Origin: Arenicella xantha
GTDB taxonomy: Bacteria > Pseudomonadota > Gammaproteobacteria > Arenicellales > Arenicellaceae
DNA length: 64,000 nt
Assembly: GCF_003315245.1 (NCBI RefSeq)
Contig: NZ_QNRT01000002.1
Coordinates: 363,245-427,244 of the forward strand
Direction of reading: 5' to 3'
Shown: positions 50,981 through 61,773 of the stretch, piece by piece
How positions within the stretch are numbered: position 1 is the stretch's first letter
Layout of the letters: the number at the start of each line of letters is the position of its first letter
Program-made: the position numbers and the translations under genes
Notes under the pieces: generated by a model
Seen by the model: only the letters and a program-made list of their open reading frames with translations
The model's database searches: none
What the model was told of the DNA's origin: nothing

Positions 50981-51098
50981 CCTTCAGGGTTAGGGTTACG
51001 TGACATTAGCAAAGAACCTCAACGAGAGCAATCTCGCATTGCGTGCCACGAATAAAACTACTCGTTAAAAATCCACCTATCAGACTGTTTAAAAAGCT

Positions 51099-52082
51099 AT
51101 GACGCCGATTAACGCCGCGAAAAAAAACACCACCTCTAATATGGTGTCACATTTCAATTACTACTGGCTGCTGCAGCTATTTGCCGTTGCCCTAGCGTGC
51201 TCCGCCCCAACCACTCATGCCAATGATTTGACATCCCTTGAAGACTCCATCAATGCCGCAGAAGCGCATTTTGACGACATTATTGACGGCGCAGAGAAGA
51301 ACATTCGCTGGCATCAAAACCAGTTAATTAAGACCGAATACTCTATTGTTTACCTACATGGATTCTCCGCTTCCCGACAGGAGCTCAATCCACTTGTTGA
51401 CGAGCTAGCCGATGAATTAGCGGCCAACGTCTTTTACGCACGCTTGCGTGGCCATGGCCGATCAGCAGATGCAATGTTGGACGGCAATGTAGCAGCCTGG
51501 CAACAAGATACACTTGACGCGTTCAAGATTGGGCAATTAATCGGTGAAAAAGTAATTCTAATTGGCACCTCAACTGGTGCTACCTTAGCTACTTGGCTGA
51601 ATAGCCAAAGCAACAGCACTCAGGCAGCAGCAAGCATTCTGATTTCACCGAATTTCAAGGTTAAGAGTCGCTCAGCATCAATGGTGCAATGGCGGCTTGG
51701 ATTGTGGCTGGCAAAACAGCTAAACGGCGATTACCACTCATTTAAGCCGCATAACGAGTTTCATGCCAAATACTGGACCGAGCGTTATCCGCTGGATGCC
51801 GTAGTACCAATGCTAGACTTAGTAGATCTAGTCGAAGAGATAGATAAATCGTCTATCAAAGTTCCACAACTAATCGTTTACTCGCCAAACGATCAAGTAG
51901 TCGACGTCAATAAAATCAAGCAAGTTTCGATGCAGTTTACCGGCACTAAGGTCAGCTTAGTGCCTTTCACAAGCTCCAAAGACCCTGCCCAACATGTGCT
52001 AGTCGGTGACTCCAGCTCACCAAATGAAGTCGCTGATATGCGCGCATTAATTATCGACTTCTTACGAACCCTGGAACGTTAG
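51099..52082 (+). CDS. Exported alpha/beta hydrolase
   Basis: The 327-residue protein has a hydrophobic segment at about 22-34 and a likely signal cleavage after THA (about residue 41), so it should act in the periplasm or outside. The hydrolase core has IVYLHGFSASRQELNPLVDELADEL (83-107), RLRGHGRS, the nucleophile elbow IGTSTGATLA with Ser158, a likely acid in YSPNDQVVD and a His in DPAQHVLVGD. It is similar to carboxylesterase/monoacylglycerol lipase-like proteins. Its end converges on purL with only 7 bases between. Substrate unknown. Confidence 0.85.
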   Translation: MTPINAAKKNTTSNMVSHFNYYWLLQLFAVALACSAPTTHANDLTSLEDSINAAEAHFDDIIDGAEKNIRWHQNQLIKTEYSIVYLHGFSASRQELNPLVDELADELAANVFYARLRGHGRSADAMLDGNVAAWQQDTLDAFKIGQLIGEKVILIGTSTGATLATWLNSQSNSTQAAASILISPNFKVKSRSASMVQWRLGLWLAKQLNGDYHSFKPHNEFHAKYWTERYPLDAVVPMLDLVDLVEEIDKSSIKVPQLIVYSPNDQVVDVNKIKQVSMQFTGTKVSLVPFTSSKDPAQHVLVGDSSSPNEVADMRALIIDFLRTLER

Positions 52083-52089
52083 TACCGCC

Positions 52090-55000
52090 CTAGCCTACCC
52101 AAACTCGGGCATTGCGAAACATTCGCATCCAAGGCCCATATTCGCCCCAACTCGGATCCTGCCACGAATTGGTGACGCTACGGAATATACGCTCAGGATG
52201 CGGCATCATAATAGTGACCCTACCATCAGCATTACTCAGACCAGCAATGCCATTCGGTGAACCATTAGGGTTTGCCGGATAGTGCTCGGTCGGCGCACCG
52301 CTATGATCGATGTAGCGCAACGCCAGCAAGCTTGATTGATCTTGCCCTGAATATTCTGCTCGACCTTCACCGTGAGCCACAACCACAGGCAGCTTAGAAC
52401 CTTGCATCCCACTCAGGAATAAAGAATTGCTGTCTTGCGGAATTTCCACCTGCACTAAACGGGCTTCGAATTGCTCAGAAGCATTACGTACGAAGTGAGG
52501 CCACTGCTCAGCTCCAGGAATTATTTCCTTAAGATTGGACATCATTTGGCAACCATTGCAAATACCCAGCGCAAATGCATCTTGGCGAGCGAAAAATGCC
52601 GAGAAAGTATCGCGCACCATTGGATTAAACAAGATCGATTTAGCCCATCCCTCACCGGCTCCTAATACATCACCATAAGAAAAACCGCCGCAAGCAACTA
52701 GCCCATTGAATTCAGAGAGGTCGGTTCGACCTGCATTTACGTCACTCATCGTGACATCGACCGCCGTAAAACCAGCTTGGGAGAATGCCGCCGCCATTTC
52801 AATATGACCATTCACGCCTTGTTCTCGCAAGATAGCCACGCGCGGCTTATTGCCACCAATAAACGGTGCTGAGATATCCTTATTACTATCAAACATTAAC
52901 TCTGAGAACAAACCTCGGTCTTCGACATCCAAAATACGATCGTATTCTTGCTGAGCGCAACTAGGGTTATCACGTAAGGACTGCATCTGATAACTCGTCT
53001 CCGACCAAGCTCGGTGTAAATCAACACGCGACGCATTCAGCACCTGCGCATCGCCAAACGCAATCGAAACCTTATCGCCAGACACGGCCTTACCTAGAGG
53101 CAGCAGAGCGTGCGATATGTTTGCCTGATCGAGCACAGTATTAACGCGTGCCAACTGCGAATCGGCAATTTGCAACACAACACCTAATTCCTCATTGAAT
53201 AATACGGATAAGCTGCTTGACTGATCACCGCTAAGCTTAATATCCAAACCACAGCGACTGGCAAATGCCATTTCCAATAACGCGGTAACTAAACCACCGT
53301 CAGAGCGATCGTGATACGCTAACAACAAGCCATCTGCGATCATTGTTTGTATCGCCAGCAAGCCGCTCTTTAACAACGTCGACGAGTCCACGTCGGGCGT
53401 CTCGGTACCGACCTGACCAAACACTTGCGCTAAAATAGAACAACCTAGACGCTGTTGACCGCCAGACAGATCTAGCAAATAAAGGCCAGACTCCGATGCA
53501 AGATCGAGCTCTGGCGTGCAAGTCTTACGAACATCGTCTACTGGGGCAAAGGCGCTAATAATGCACGACACTGGCGCCGTCACACTGCGCTCTTTGCGTT
53601 GCTCATCGAGCCACACACTTTTCATCGACATCGAATCCTTACCAACTGGAATCGCAATCCCGAGCTCAGGACATAACTCCATGCCAACAGCCTTCACGGT
53701 AGCGTATAGCGCCGCATCATCACCGGAGTGGCCACCTGCCGCCATCCAGTTTGCAGACAATTTAACCTCAGATAAATCACGAATATTTGACGCCATCAAA
53801 TTGGTAAGCGCTTCGCCAATCGCCATTCGACCACTGGCCGGCGCATTGACGGAGGCCAACGGTGTGCGCTCGCCCAATGCCATGGCTTCGCCACTCGCTC
53901 CAGTATAGGCACTGGTAGTAACCGCAACATCACTGACCGGCACTTGCCAAGGACCAACCATTTGATCGCGCGCAATCATGCCGGTAACACTACGATCGCC
54001 AATGGTTATTAAAAAAGATTTATCCGCCACCGCCGGACAAGCCAACACTCGAGCTAACGCTTGCTCTAGTGACACTCCAGAAAAATCTAATTCGGGAGGG
54101 TTACGGTCGGCGCTTTCGACATTGCGTAGCATTTTTGGAGGCTTGCCAAACAGCGTCGCCATCGGCAAGTCAATCGGTGTTTGCTGACGTGGGCTAGCAT
54201 CAGCAAACTGTGGGTCTTCGAGCACTAAAAGCTCATCGTCCGTGGCTTGCCCGATGACGCAATACAAACAGCGTTCACGCGCGCAAATTGCTTCAAATTC
54301 AGCTAAACGTTCTGGGGCAACGGCGAGCGTGTAGCGCTCCTGAGCTTCGTTACACCATATCTGCATGGGCGACATACCAGGCTCATCGTTAAGCACCTTA
54401 CGTAGATCGAAACGACCACCGCGACCCGCATCACCAACTAATTCAGGAACCGCATTACACAATCCGCCGGCACCGATATCGTGAATCGAAATAATTGGAT
54501 TGTTGTCATCCATCGCCCAACACGTATCGATCACTTCTTGGCAACGTCGTTGCATTTCAGGGTTACCGCGCTGCACCGATGCATAATCCAATTGCTCAGA
54601 GCTCTTGCCCGAAGCAACACTCGACGCGGCTCCGCCGCCCAGACCAATCAACATGGCTGGACCGCCCAATACAATAATGTAAGAACCGTCAGGTATAATA
54701 TTTTTTTCTACATGCTGACCACGAATATTACCAAGCCCGCCTGCCAGCATAATAGGTTTGTGGTAACCGCGAACATCGTCCGGTGACGCAATAGCCTGCT
54801 CATAGGTACGAAAATATCCGGCAATATTAGGTCGACCGAACTCGTTATTAAACGATGCGCCCCCAATAGGTGCTTCCAACATAATCTGTAACGGCGAAGC
54901 GATACGCGCAGGTTTTGCTTCCGGCCCTTCCCAAGGCTGAGGTAATTCAGGCAATCGTAAGTTTGATACTGTGAATCCGGTTAAACCCGCTTTTGGCTTA

Positions 55001-55986
55001 GAACCCCGACCAGTTGCACCTTCATCACGAATTTCCCCACCAGAACCGGTCGCAGCGCCGGGGAACGGCGATATGGCGGTCGGATGATTATGCGTTTCCA
55101 CTTTACACAGAATATGAATTGGCTCTTTCACTGAAGCGTATTCATGGCATGCTGGATCCGCATAAAAGCGCTCACCTTCAGAACCTTCTAACACCGACGA
55201 GTTATCAGAATAAGCCACGAGAGTGCCCTTACTATTCTGGATGTGGGTCTCGCGGATCATACGAAATAGCGAATGAGCTTGAGCCTCGCCATCGATAATC
55301 CAATCGGCATTGAATATCTTATGGCGACAGTGCTCGGAATTGACCTGAGCGAACATCATTAACTCGACATCAGTAGGATTTTTGCCAAGCAAGGAATACT
55401 GCTCAAGCAAATAATCAATTTCATCATCTGATAGCGCTAAACCCAACTGCTGATTTGCCGATTCAAGCGCCGGTCGACCTTCGCGCTGTAACGGTACTTC
55501 GAAAAGCGCCTTAGGCGTTTCATGCCGAAATAGCCCCGCTGCTTGGTCAATATCTAAAACCACTGATTCCGTCATTGGATCATGCAGTTCAGCCGCAATG
55601 ACAAGCAATTCTTGCTCACTAAATGGTTTATCAGACTCTAAATAAAACACTATGCCGCGCTCTATTCTCTCGACCGAACTCAGGCCGCAATGATGCGCGA
55701 TATCGGTAGCTTTGGTTGCCCAAGGGGAAATCGTGCCTAACCTCGGGATTACAAAAATTAATTGGCCTTGATGCTCTACTTCCGAAGTATGCGGTCCGTA
55801 AGCTAACAGACGAGTTAGTTTGGCCAGTTCAGCATCTGACAATGCAGGCGATTCAGGATGTAAGGAAATAAGGTGTTGAAATTCCGTCCGACACTGTTTC
55901 AACGAAGGGAACTGCCGTTGAACCTCATTCAATAATTTCTGAATTCGAAAATTGGAGAGGGCTTGACCGCCACGTAATCGCAACAT
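52090..55986 (-). CDS. purL: Phosphoribosylformylglycinamidine synthase (large single-chain type)
   Basis: PurL converts FGAR to FGAM with ATP and glutamine in purine synthesis. The 1298-residue protein is the long form with both domains, as in E. coli (1295). The N-terminal linker domain, two AIRS-like halves (with [41 protein letters not shown]) and the C-terminal class I glutaminase are all visible. The glutaminase has [38 protein letters not shown], the nucleophile Cys in LGICNGCQ, and HPERIFR. It is downstream of purC, separated by 104 bases that include a hairpin. Confidence 0.98.
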   Translation of the reverse strand: MLRLRGGQALSNFRIQKLLNEVQRQFPSLKQCRTEFQHLISLHPESPALSDAELAKLTRLLAYGPHTSEVEHQGQLIFVIPRLGTISPWATKATDIAHHCGLSSVERIERGIVFYLESDKPFSEQELLVIAAELHDPMTESVVLDIDQAAGLFRHETPKALFEVPLQREGRPALESANQQLGLALSDDEIDYLLEQYSLLGKNPTDVELMMFAQVNSEHCRHKIFNADWIIDGEAQAHSLFRMIRETHIQNSKGTLVAYSDNSSVLEGSEGERFYADPACHEYASVKEPIHILCKVETHNHPTAISPFPGAATGSGGEIRDEGATGRGSKPKAGLTGFTVSNLRLPELPQPWEGPEAKPARIASPLQIMLEAPIGGASFNNEFGRPNIAGYFRTYEQAIASPDDVRGYHKPIMLAGGLGNIRGQHVEKNIIPDGSYIIVLGGPAMLIGLGGGAASSVASGKSSEQLDYASVQRGNPEMQRRCQEVIDTCWAMDDNNPIISIHDIGAGGLCNAVPELVGDAGRGGRFDLRKVLNDEPGMSPMQIWCNEAQERYTLAVAPERLAEFEAICARERCLYCVIGQATDDELLVLEDPQFADASPRQQTPIDLPMATLFGKPPKMLRNVESADRNPPELDFSGVSLEQALARVLACPAVADKSFLITIGDRSVTGMIARDQMVGPWQVPVSDVAVTTSAYTGASGEAMALGERTPLASVNAPASGRMAIGEALTNLMASNIRDLSEVKLSANWMAAGGHSGDDAALYATVKAVGMELCPELGIAIPVGKDSMSMKSVWLDEQRKERSVTAPVSCIISAFAPVDDVRKTCTPELDLASESGLYLLDLSGGQQRLGCSILAQVFGQVGTETPDVDSSTLLKSGLLAIQTMIADGLLLAYHDRSDGGLVTALLEMAFASRCGLDIKLSGDQSSSLSVLFNEELGVVLQIADSQLARVNTVLDQANISHALLPLGKAVSGDKVSIAFGDAQVLNASRVDLHRAWSETSYQMQSLRDNPSCAQQEYDRILDVEDRGLFSELMFDSNKDISAPFIGGNKPRVAILREQGVNGHIEMAAAFSQAGFTAVDVTMSDVNAGRTDLSEFNGLVACGGFSYGDVLGAGEGWAKSILFNPMVRDTFSAFFARQDAFALGICNGCQMMSNLKEIIPGAEQWPHFVRNASEQFEARLVQVEIPQDSNSLFLSGMQGSKLPVVVAHGEGRAEYSGQDQSSLLALRYIDHSGAPTEHYPANPNGSPNGIAGLSNADGRVTIMMPHPERIFRSVTNSWQDPSWGEYGPWMRMFRNARVWVG

Positions 55987-56035
55987 GCTGACTTCCGATA
56001 TAATTTAATGTGTTCATTCAGGGCAAACTGAACGA

Positions 56036-56068
56036 GAAACGCCAGATCGTCACTCGACTAATCTGGCG
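56036..56068 (-). terminator. Hairpin between purC and purL
   Basis: On the minus strand CGCCAGAT (56068-56061), a 13-base loop and ATCTGGCG (56047-56040) form a perfect 8-bp stem, followed by TTTCTCGTT. It may cause partial termination or protect the purC transcript end before purL. The T run is short. Confidence 0.4.
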
Positions 56069-56090
56069 CGCAAATAACCTTTTCCGACGC

Positions 56091-56801
56091 TTAGAGGGCT
56101 AGACCTAGACGGCTAGCAACTGCCTCATATGCTTCGACAACGCCGCCTAAACCTTTCCGGAAGCGGTCTTTATCTAACTTTTCACGAGTTTCAATATCCC
56201 AAATTCGACAACCATCAGGACTAAATTCATCACCAAGAAAAAGCTGATCGCCCTGCTTACCGAATTCAAGTTTAAAATCCACCAGCAGCATTCCAGAATC
56301 AGCAAACAACTTACTAAGAATATCATTCACTTGCAGCGTAGTTTTTTGCATATAGGCTACCGCTTCAGGGTCTGCCCAACCAAAGGTCGCAATATGAGAC
56401 TCGTTTACCATTGGGTCATGCAGAGCATCATTCTTCAGGAAGAATTCAAATGTTGGCGGCGACAAAGTCATGCCATCCTCAATACCGAGGCGCTTACAAA
56501 TTGATCCTGATGCAACATTGCGTACCACGCACTCGACCGGAATCATGTCCAACCGGCGCACTAGAGACTCCGTGTCTGATAGCAATTCAATAAAATGTGT
56601 GGAGACACCATTGGCTTCCAAATGCTGCATGATAAATGCATTAAATTTATTATTGACCATACCCTTGCGATCGAGTTGCTCAATACGCTCCCCGTCAAAC
56701 GCCGAGGTGTCGTTACGGAAATGTAAAATTAACGCATCATCACGGTCTGACTTGAAAACCGATTTAGCTTTACCACTGTATATTTCTTCGCCACGTTGCA
56801 T
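56091..56801 (-). CDS. purC: SAICAR synthetase
   Basis: PurC joins aspartate to CAIR in purine biosynthesis. The 236-residue protein matches E. coli PurC (237): [33 protein letters not shown] (5-37), [41 protein letters not shown] and [15 protein letters not shown]. It lies 50 bases after bamC, in the dapA-bamC-purC order known from E. coli. Confidence 0.98.
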   Translation of the reverse strand: MQRGEEIYSGKAKSVFKSDRDDALILHFRNDTSAFDGERIEQLDRKGMVNNKFNAFIMQHLEANGVSTHFIELLSDTESLVRRLDMIPVECVVRNVASGSICKRLGIEDGMTLSPPTFEFFLKNDALHDPMVNESHIATFGWADPEAVAYMQKTTLQVNDILSKLFADSGMLLVDFKLEFGKQGDQLFLGDEFSPDGCRIWDIETREKLDKDRFRKGLGGVVEAYEAVASRLGLAL

Positions 56802-56851
56802 AGTGTCCTCGCTACCTAATTGCGATGTATTTGTTAAACTGCTTCAAATAA

Positions 56852-57556
56852 CTAATTGTTCAAAATACGTTCAAATACACGATTACTACTATTGGCAGAA
56901 ACAATCGCACCTGAACGATTTAACACAGAGACATGAGACACACCTTTCTTTTCAACTACTTGCAGTGCGCAATACTCTAAATTTTCAGACTTCTCACGAG
57001 TGAAAAATGACCAACCACCACGTTTTTGAACTGTAACATTGTCATCCACAATGTCTCCACAACCAATTGAGAACCGACCAGCGGACTCATTTCGAGCAAA
57101 AATGGTGACGTCGGAGCGCTGTAAATTTTCAGCCAAATATTCCCATGCTCGATCAAATGATGCGTCAATCTCAAGTACCGCTTGATCGTCATCAACCGTC
57201 ACAACTCGCGCGGCGATAAACTGATCGGCATCATTAACCGAAGAATCAGTATCCTTAATCAACGTCGGTTGCGCTTGAACCGCTGCCGGCTGAGGTTCGG
57301 GTTCAATCAAAACCACATCTTCAGGAGTCGTACTAGGATCGTCGTTACTGGATGGCAAAACTTGCTCACGCGCCGGCTTCTTTAACGGAGGCAAGGAACG
57401 CGCAGAGCGATAATCAGCACTGTCATCGACGGTCTGGATCACTCCTCGACTGCCACAGCCAGCAATAGACAGCAATAACACTAGACTCATAAGCAAGGTC
57501 AGCGGATTGACCACTGAGCGTGTACTAACGGATGGGGATAGAGGGCTGGTCTTCAC
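56852..57556 (-). CDS. bamC: Outer membrane assembly lipoprotein BamC, short form
   Basis: BamC (NlpB) is an accessory lipoprotein of the Bam complex. The 234-residue product has a lipoprotein signal with IAGC (Cys34), then an extended segment with DYRSARSLPPLKKPAREQVLP, the region that binds BamD in E. coli, and an acidic/proline stretch (about 65-105). A single helix-grip domain follows (about 110-234; VLEIDASFDRAWEYLAENLQRS). E. coli BamC is 344 residues with two such domains, so this one has lost or never had the second. The start is GTG at 57556 with AGGAA seven bases before it. Position between dapA and purC supports the call. Confidence 0.85.
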   Translation of the reverse strand: MKTSPLSPSVSTRSVVNPLTLLMSLVLLLSIAGCGSRGVIQTVDDSADYRSARSLPPLKKPAREQVLPSSNDDPSTTPEDVVLIEPEPQPAAVQAQPTLIKDTDSSVNDADQFIAARVVTVDDDQAVLEIDASFDRAWEYLAENLQRSDVTIFARNESAGRFSIGCGDIVDDNVTVQKRGGWSFFTREKSENLEYCALQVVEKKGVSHVSVLNRSGAIVSANSSNRVFERILNN

Positions 57557-57603
57557 TAAATGATTCCTCGGTGTCGTACTATTTTTTTGTCGTTATGTTC
57601 GGA

Positions 57604-58482
57604 TTAGTCCACGTCAGCTTGATGCATTGCGGCATCAACGATCTGCGTAAACTGAGGACTGAGCGGTGTCAACGGCAATCTTAAAACGTTCGCAGTATAG
57701 CCCATTTTTGACACGGCATACTTAACCGGTATCGGGTTTGATTCTACGAAGAGATCGCGGTGCAAAGCACGTAACTTCAGATCCAACTGCCGTGCATCAT
57801 CAAACTTACCGGCCAGCGCAGCCTCACACATTTGGCTCATCAAACTAGGCGCCACATTGGCCGTGACGGATATATCTCCACGTGCACCAATTTGCATGTA
57901 CTCCAACGCAGTTGGATCATCGCCGGACAAAATAGTAAGTCGATCACCGCAACGGTCAACTAGATCTCGTCCGCGCGCCAGATCGCCAGTGGCATCTTTA
58001 CAACCTACTATATTGTCAATATCCGCTAACACTGCGATGGAGTCATTGGACAAGTCAGCCACCGTACGCCCAGGTACATTGTATAAAATCTGAGGTATGG
58101 GTACGGCCTTAGCAATGCTGGAAAAGTGCTGAATTAATCCAGCTTGGGTCGGCTTGTTATAATACGGCACCACAATCAGCGCAGCATCAGCACCTAAGCG
58201 CTCTGCATGCTTAGTGAGATGAATAGCCTCACTCGTTGAATTTGCCCCAGTACCGGCGATAACCGGAATCCTCCGATCAACTGTCTTGATGGTATATTCA
58301 ATTACCGCCAAGTGTTCGTCAACGGTTAAGGTTGCGGATTCGCCCGTTGTGCCTACGGCGACAATCCCGTGAGTGCCAGAAGCTACATGAAACTCAATCA
58401 AGCGAGTCAGAGCAGCAAAATCCACCGCGCCGTTCGGCTGCATGGGGGTAATCAAAGCGACGATACTGCCTTCTAGTTTCAT
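57604..58482 (-). CDS. dapA: 4-hydroxy-tetrahydrodipicolinate synthase
   Basis: DapA condenses pyruvate with aspartate semialdehyde, the first committed step to lysine and diaminopimelate. The 292-residue protein has GSIVALITPMQPNGAVDFAAL (5-25), VGTTGESATLTVDEH (43-57), the Tyr of VVPYYNKPTQAG, the ILYNVPGRT loop (Tyr and Arg) and the Schiff-base Lys in NIVGCKDATGD (near 161). It is followed by bamC with 47 bases between. It pairs metabolically with dapD and dapE. Confidence 0.98.
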   Translation of the reverse strand: MKLEGSIVALITPMQPNGAVDFAALTRLIEFHVASGTHGIVAVGTTGESATLTVDEHLAVIEYTIKTVDRRIPVIAGTGANSTSEAIHLTKHAERLGADAALIVVPYYNKPTQAGLIQHFSSIAKAVPIPQILYNVPGRTVADLSNDSIAVLADIDNIVGCKDATGDLARGRDLVDRCGDRLTILSGDDPTALEYMQIGARGDISVTANVAPSLMSQMCEAALAGKFDDARQLDLKLRALHRDLFVESNPIPVKYAVSKMGYTANVLRLPLTPLSPQFTQIVDAAMHQADVD

Positions 58483-58548
58483 CTATATATGCGGTATAGG
58501 GTTGTGTCTAACTCGGTAAGCCCGAGATTACGATTAATCGGAATATTC

Positions 58549-59340
58549 CTACTCGGTAGGAGATTTATTCTGCCGTCGGAGTTTTTTGACGACATACAAT
58601 ATTGTGCCACTTAGCAAATAACCCAAGCCACAGAATAAAAATGCCATGGGCGGATCCCAATAGATCAACGCCACGACCATGACTCCAACAATGAGTCCGA
58701 CAAACGGCATTTGATCACGAAAGTTAACGTCTTTGAATGACCGAAACTTAACGTTACTCACCATTGCTAACGCAGTCGCTAACATCAAGATAGCCAGCGG
58801 CACACTAATGCCCGATGGGTCAATATCATAGTCCACAGAAACCCAAACGATCGACGCCATAATAGCCGCCGCACCTGGGCTCGGCATACCAATAAAGTGC
58901 GACTTATCATTGACCGTCGCCACATTAAATCGCGCTAAGCGGAGCGCCGCACAGGCAATATAGACAAAAGCCACCAAGCTACCAAATCGACCCAACTCAG
59001 ATAGTGCAAATTCGAATAACACCATTGCTGGAGCAACACCAAAAGATACCATATCTGACAGACTGTCATACTCTGACCCAAAAGCACTTTGCGTGTTCGT
59101 CAGACGTGCCAAACGGCCATCGAGAATATCCATCACCATTGCAACATATATTGCTAGCGACGCCGCCTCAAAGTGACCAAGCCGAGCTTGCATAATGGCG
59201 TAAAAACCTGCAAATAACCCCGCCGTAGTAAACAGGTTGGGCAATACGTAAATACCCTTTGCAGGCTTAGCTCTTACAGCCTTTTTGGCTTTGACGTTAG
59301 CGGTGTTATCCGCATCATTATTGGAGTGCTCTGAGCTCAT
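58549..59340 (-). CDS. pssA: CDP-diacylglycerol-serine O-phosphatidyltransferase
   Basis: PssA makes phosphatidylserine from CDP-diacylglycerol and serine; Psd then decarboxylates it. The 263-residue membrane protein has the CDP-alcohol phosphatidyltransferase motif DGRLARLTNTQSAFGSEYDSLSD (near 92-114; the spaced Asp, Gly and Arg residues bind metal and substrate) and about seven membrane helices. This is the integral-membrane (type II) enzyme, unrelated to the peripheral E. coli PssA. The first 25 residues are polar and basic. It lies 51 bases after psd. Confidence 0.96.
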   Translation of the reverse strand: MSSEHSNNDADNTANVKAKKAVRAKPAKGIYVLPNLFTTAGLFAGFYAIMQARLGHFEAASLAIYVAMVMDILDGRLARLTNTQSAFGSEYDSLSDMVSFGVAPAMVLFEFALSELGRFGSLVAFVYIACAALRLARFNVATVNDKSHFIGMPSPGAAAIMASIVWVSVDYDIDPSGISVPLAILMLATALAMVSNVKFRSFKDVNFRDQMPFVGLIVGVMVVALIYWDPPMAFLFCGLGYLLSGTILYVVKKLRRQNKSPTE

Positions 59341-59391
59341 GCCCGCGATTATACAAGCTCATTCACAAAAATGTTCGCCATTTGAACGTTC

Positions 59392-60042
59392 TCAGTCAAC
59401 GAACTTACCCAGAATGGAAGTTCCTGATGAGACTGTATCTCCAAGTTTAACGCTGGCCGAAAATTCAGTAGGCAAAAACAAGTCAACGCGCGAACCAAAC
59501 CGGATAAAACCATAGCGCTGCCCTTGCTCTAGCTCGTCACCTTCTTTGACATAACACAAAATCCGCCGTGCAATTAACCCAGCCACCTGCACCGAGATAA
59601 TGTCCTTGCCCTCGGGCGTCTGCAACCAAATGGCGTTTCGCTCATTCTGTTCAGAAGCCTTATCAAACGCGGCGTTGACGAACAAACCAGGATGATACCA
59701 AACTTGTTTGACCTTACCCGCTAGCGGCGCTCGATTCGAATGCACCGAAAAAACGTTCATAAACACGCTAATCTTAAAGGCCTTTCGATCGATATAGGGA
59801 TCATCAACCACACCTGTAAAAATCACTTTACCATCAGCGGGCGACACTAATGCTCCAGCTTGCTGTGGGATCGCACGATGCGGATCTCGAAAAAACTGTA
59901 AAACAAAGGCAAAAATGACCCAAAACACAATTGCCACATACCACGGAAAAGCCCAGCTTGTAACGAGCGCGGCAAACAAAGTAAGGGCAAGATAAAACCA
60001 GCCTTCTCTTGCCAGAAGTGGATGTGAATCAATTGCTTTCAT
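59392..60042 (-). CDS. psd: Phosphatidylserine decarboxylase, short form
   Basis: Psd converts phosphatidylserine to phosphatidylethanolamine and cleaves itself to create a pyruvoyl cofactor. From the ATG at 60042 it has 216 residues; the frame's extra 15 codons are not needed. The protein is the short type found in alphaproteobacteria and others: two adjacent N-terminal membrane helices (about 14-50), FRDPHRAIP, VSPADGKV, FMNVFSVHSNRAP (catalytic His) and the self-cleavage site RFGSR, Gly183-Ser184, rather than the LGST of E. coli Psd. It sits between ilvC and pssA, so the two phosphatidylethanolamine genes are neighbours. Confidence 0.95.
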   Translation of the reverse strand: MKAIDSHPLLAREGWFYLALTLFAALVTSWAFPWYVAIVFWVIFAFVLQFFRDPHRAIPQQAGALVSPADGKVIFTGVVDDPYIDRKAFKISVFMNVFSVHSNRAPLAGKVKQVWYHPGLFVNAAFDKASEQNERNAIWLQTPEGKDIISVQVAGLIARRILCYVKEGDELEQGQRYGFIRFGSRVDLFLPTEFSASVKLGDTVSSGTSILGKFVD

Positions 60043-60085
60043 AATATTTTTCCTGTTATTTATCGGCTTGACTTCACGCCACACC

Positions 60086-60130
60086 AAAAAACATACAGCG
60101 CGTTGAAGGTCGCCTTCAACGCGCTGTATG
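60086..60130 (-). terminator. Strong rho-independent terminator after ilvC
   Basis: On the minus strand an 18-bp perfect stem (60130-60113 with 60109-60092) closes a three-base loop and is followed directly by six T. It lies 45 bases beyond the ilvC stop and would end the ilvI-ilvH-ilvC transcript before psd. Confidence 0.92.
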
Positions 60131-60174
60131 AGAAAACAAAGCGGCGCTCGAGAACGCGCGCAGTGAACTCTGCT

Positions 60175-61221
<1,047 letters not shown>

Positions 61222-61241
61222 TTATGTATTAGTTCTATTGC

Positions 61242-61733
61242 TTAAACACTAAGTGCGCCTTCACTGGCCGAAAGCCCGGTCACTCCGGAGCGCGCTATTT
61301 CAATAATCTGAATGCCTGAGAGACTATTTAGCAGTTCGTCGATTTTTTCGCTACTGCCGCTCATTTCAATAATCGACTGCGTGTCCGAAACGTCAATTAG
61401 AGAACCGTTAAACGCTTTGACGATACGCTCTAGGTCAGCCTTTTGTTCAGGCTTAATGACCACTTTAGCGAGAATCACTTCGCGCTCCAAGTGCCCGCTA
61501 ATGGTAATGTCTTCTAAGGCAGCCACATCCACCAATTTGAATAGCTGCTTCTCTATTTGATCTATTTTACGATCATCACCGATTGTCACGATGGTCATTC
61601 TAGATAAGGTGGGATCGTTAGTTGGCGCCACCGTTAACGATTCAATGTTATAGCCGCGCGCCGAAAACAACCCAGACACGCGTGACAACGCACCGGATTC
61701 GTTTTCAAGTAATACTGAAATAATATGTCGCAT
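61242..61733 (-). CDS. ilvH: Acetolactate synthase small (regulatory) subunit
   Basis: IlvH activates the large subunit and gives valine feedback inhibition. The 163-residue protein has the N-terminal ACT domain ISVLLENESGALSRVSGLFSARGYNIESLTVAPT (5-38) with the Gly and Asn positions known for valine binding in E. coli IlvH, and a C-terminal ACT-like domain (about 85-160). It is 40 bases after ilvI. Confidence 0.97.
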   Translation of the reverse strand: MRHIISVLLENESGALSRVSGLFSARGYNIESLTVAPTNDPTLSRMTIVTIGDDRKIDQIEKQLFKLVDVAALEDITISGHLEREVILAKVVIKPEQKADLERIVKAFNGSLIDVSDTQSIIEMSGSSEKIDELLNSLSGIQIIEIARSGVTGLSASEGALSV

Positions 61734-61773
61734 GTTAATTCCTGGTCGTTCCTAGCAATCTATCGGTCTGAAC

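Noticed and set aside
56470-57003. 177-residue plus-strand frame opposite purC and bamC
   Set aside because: It lies antisense to two well-supported genes and has no recognisable domain or good start signals.
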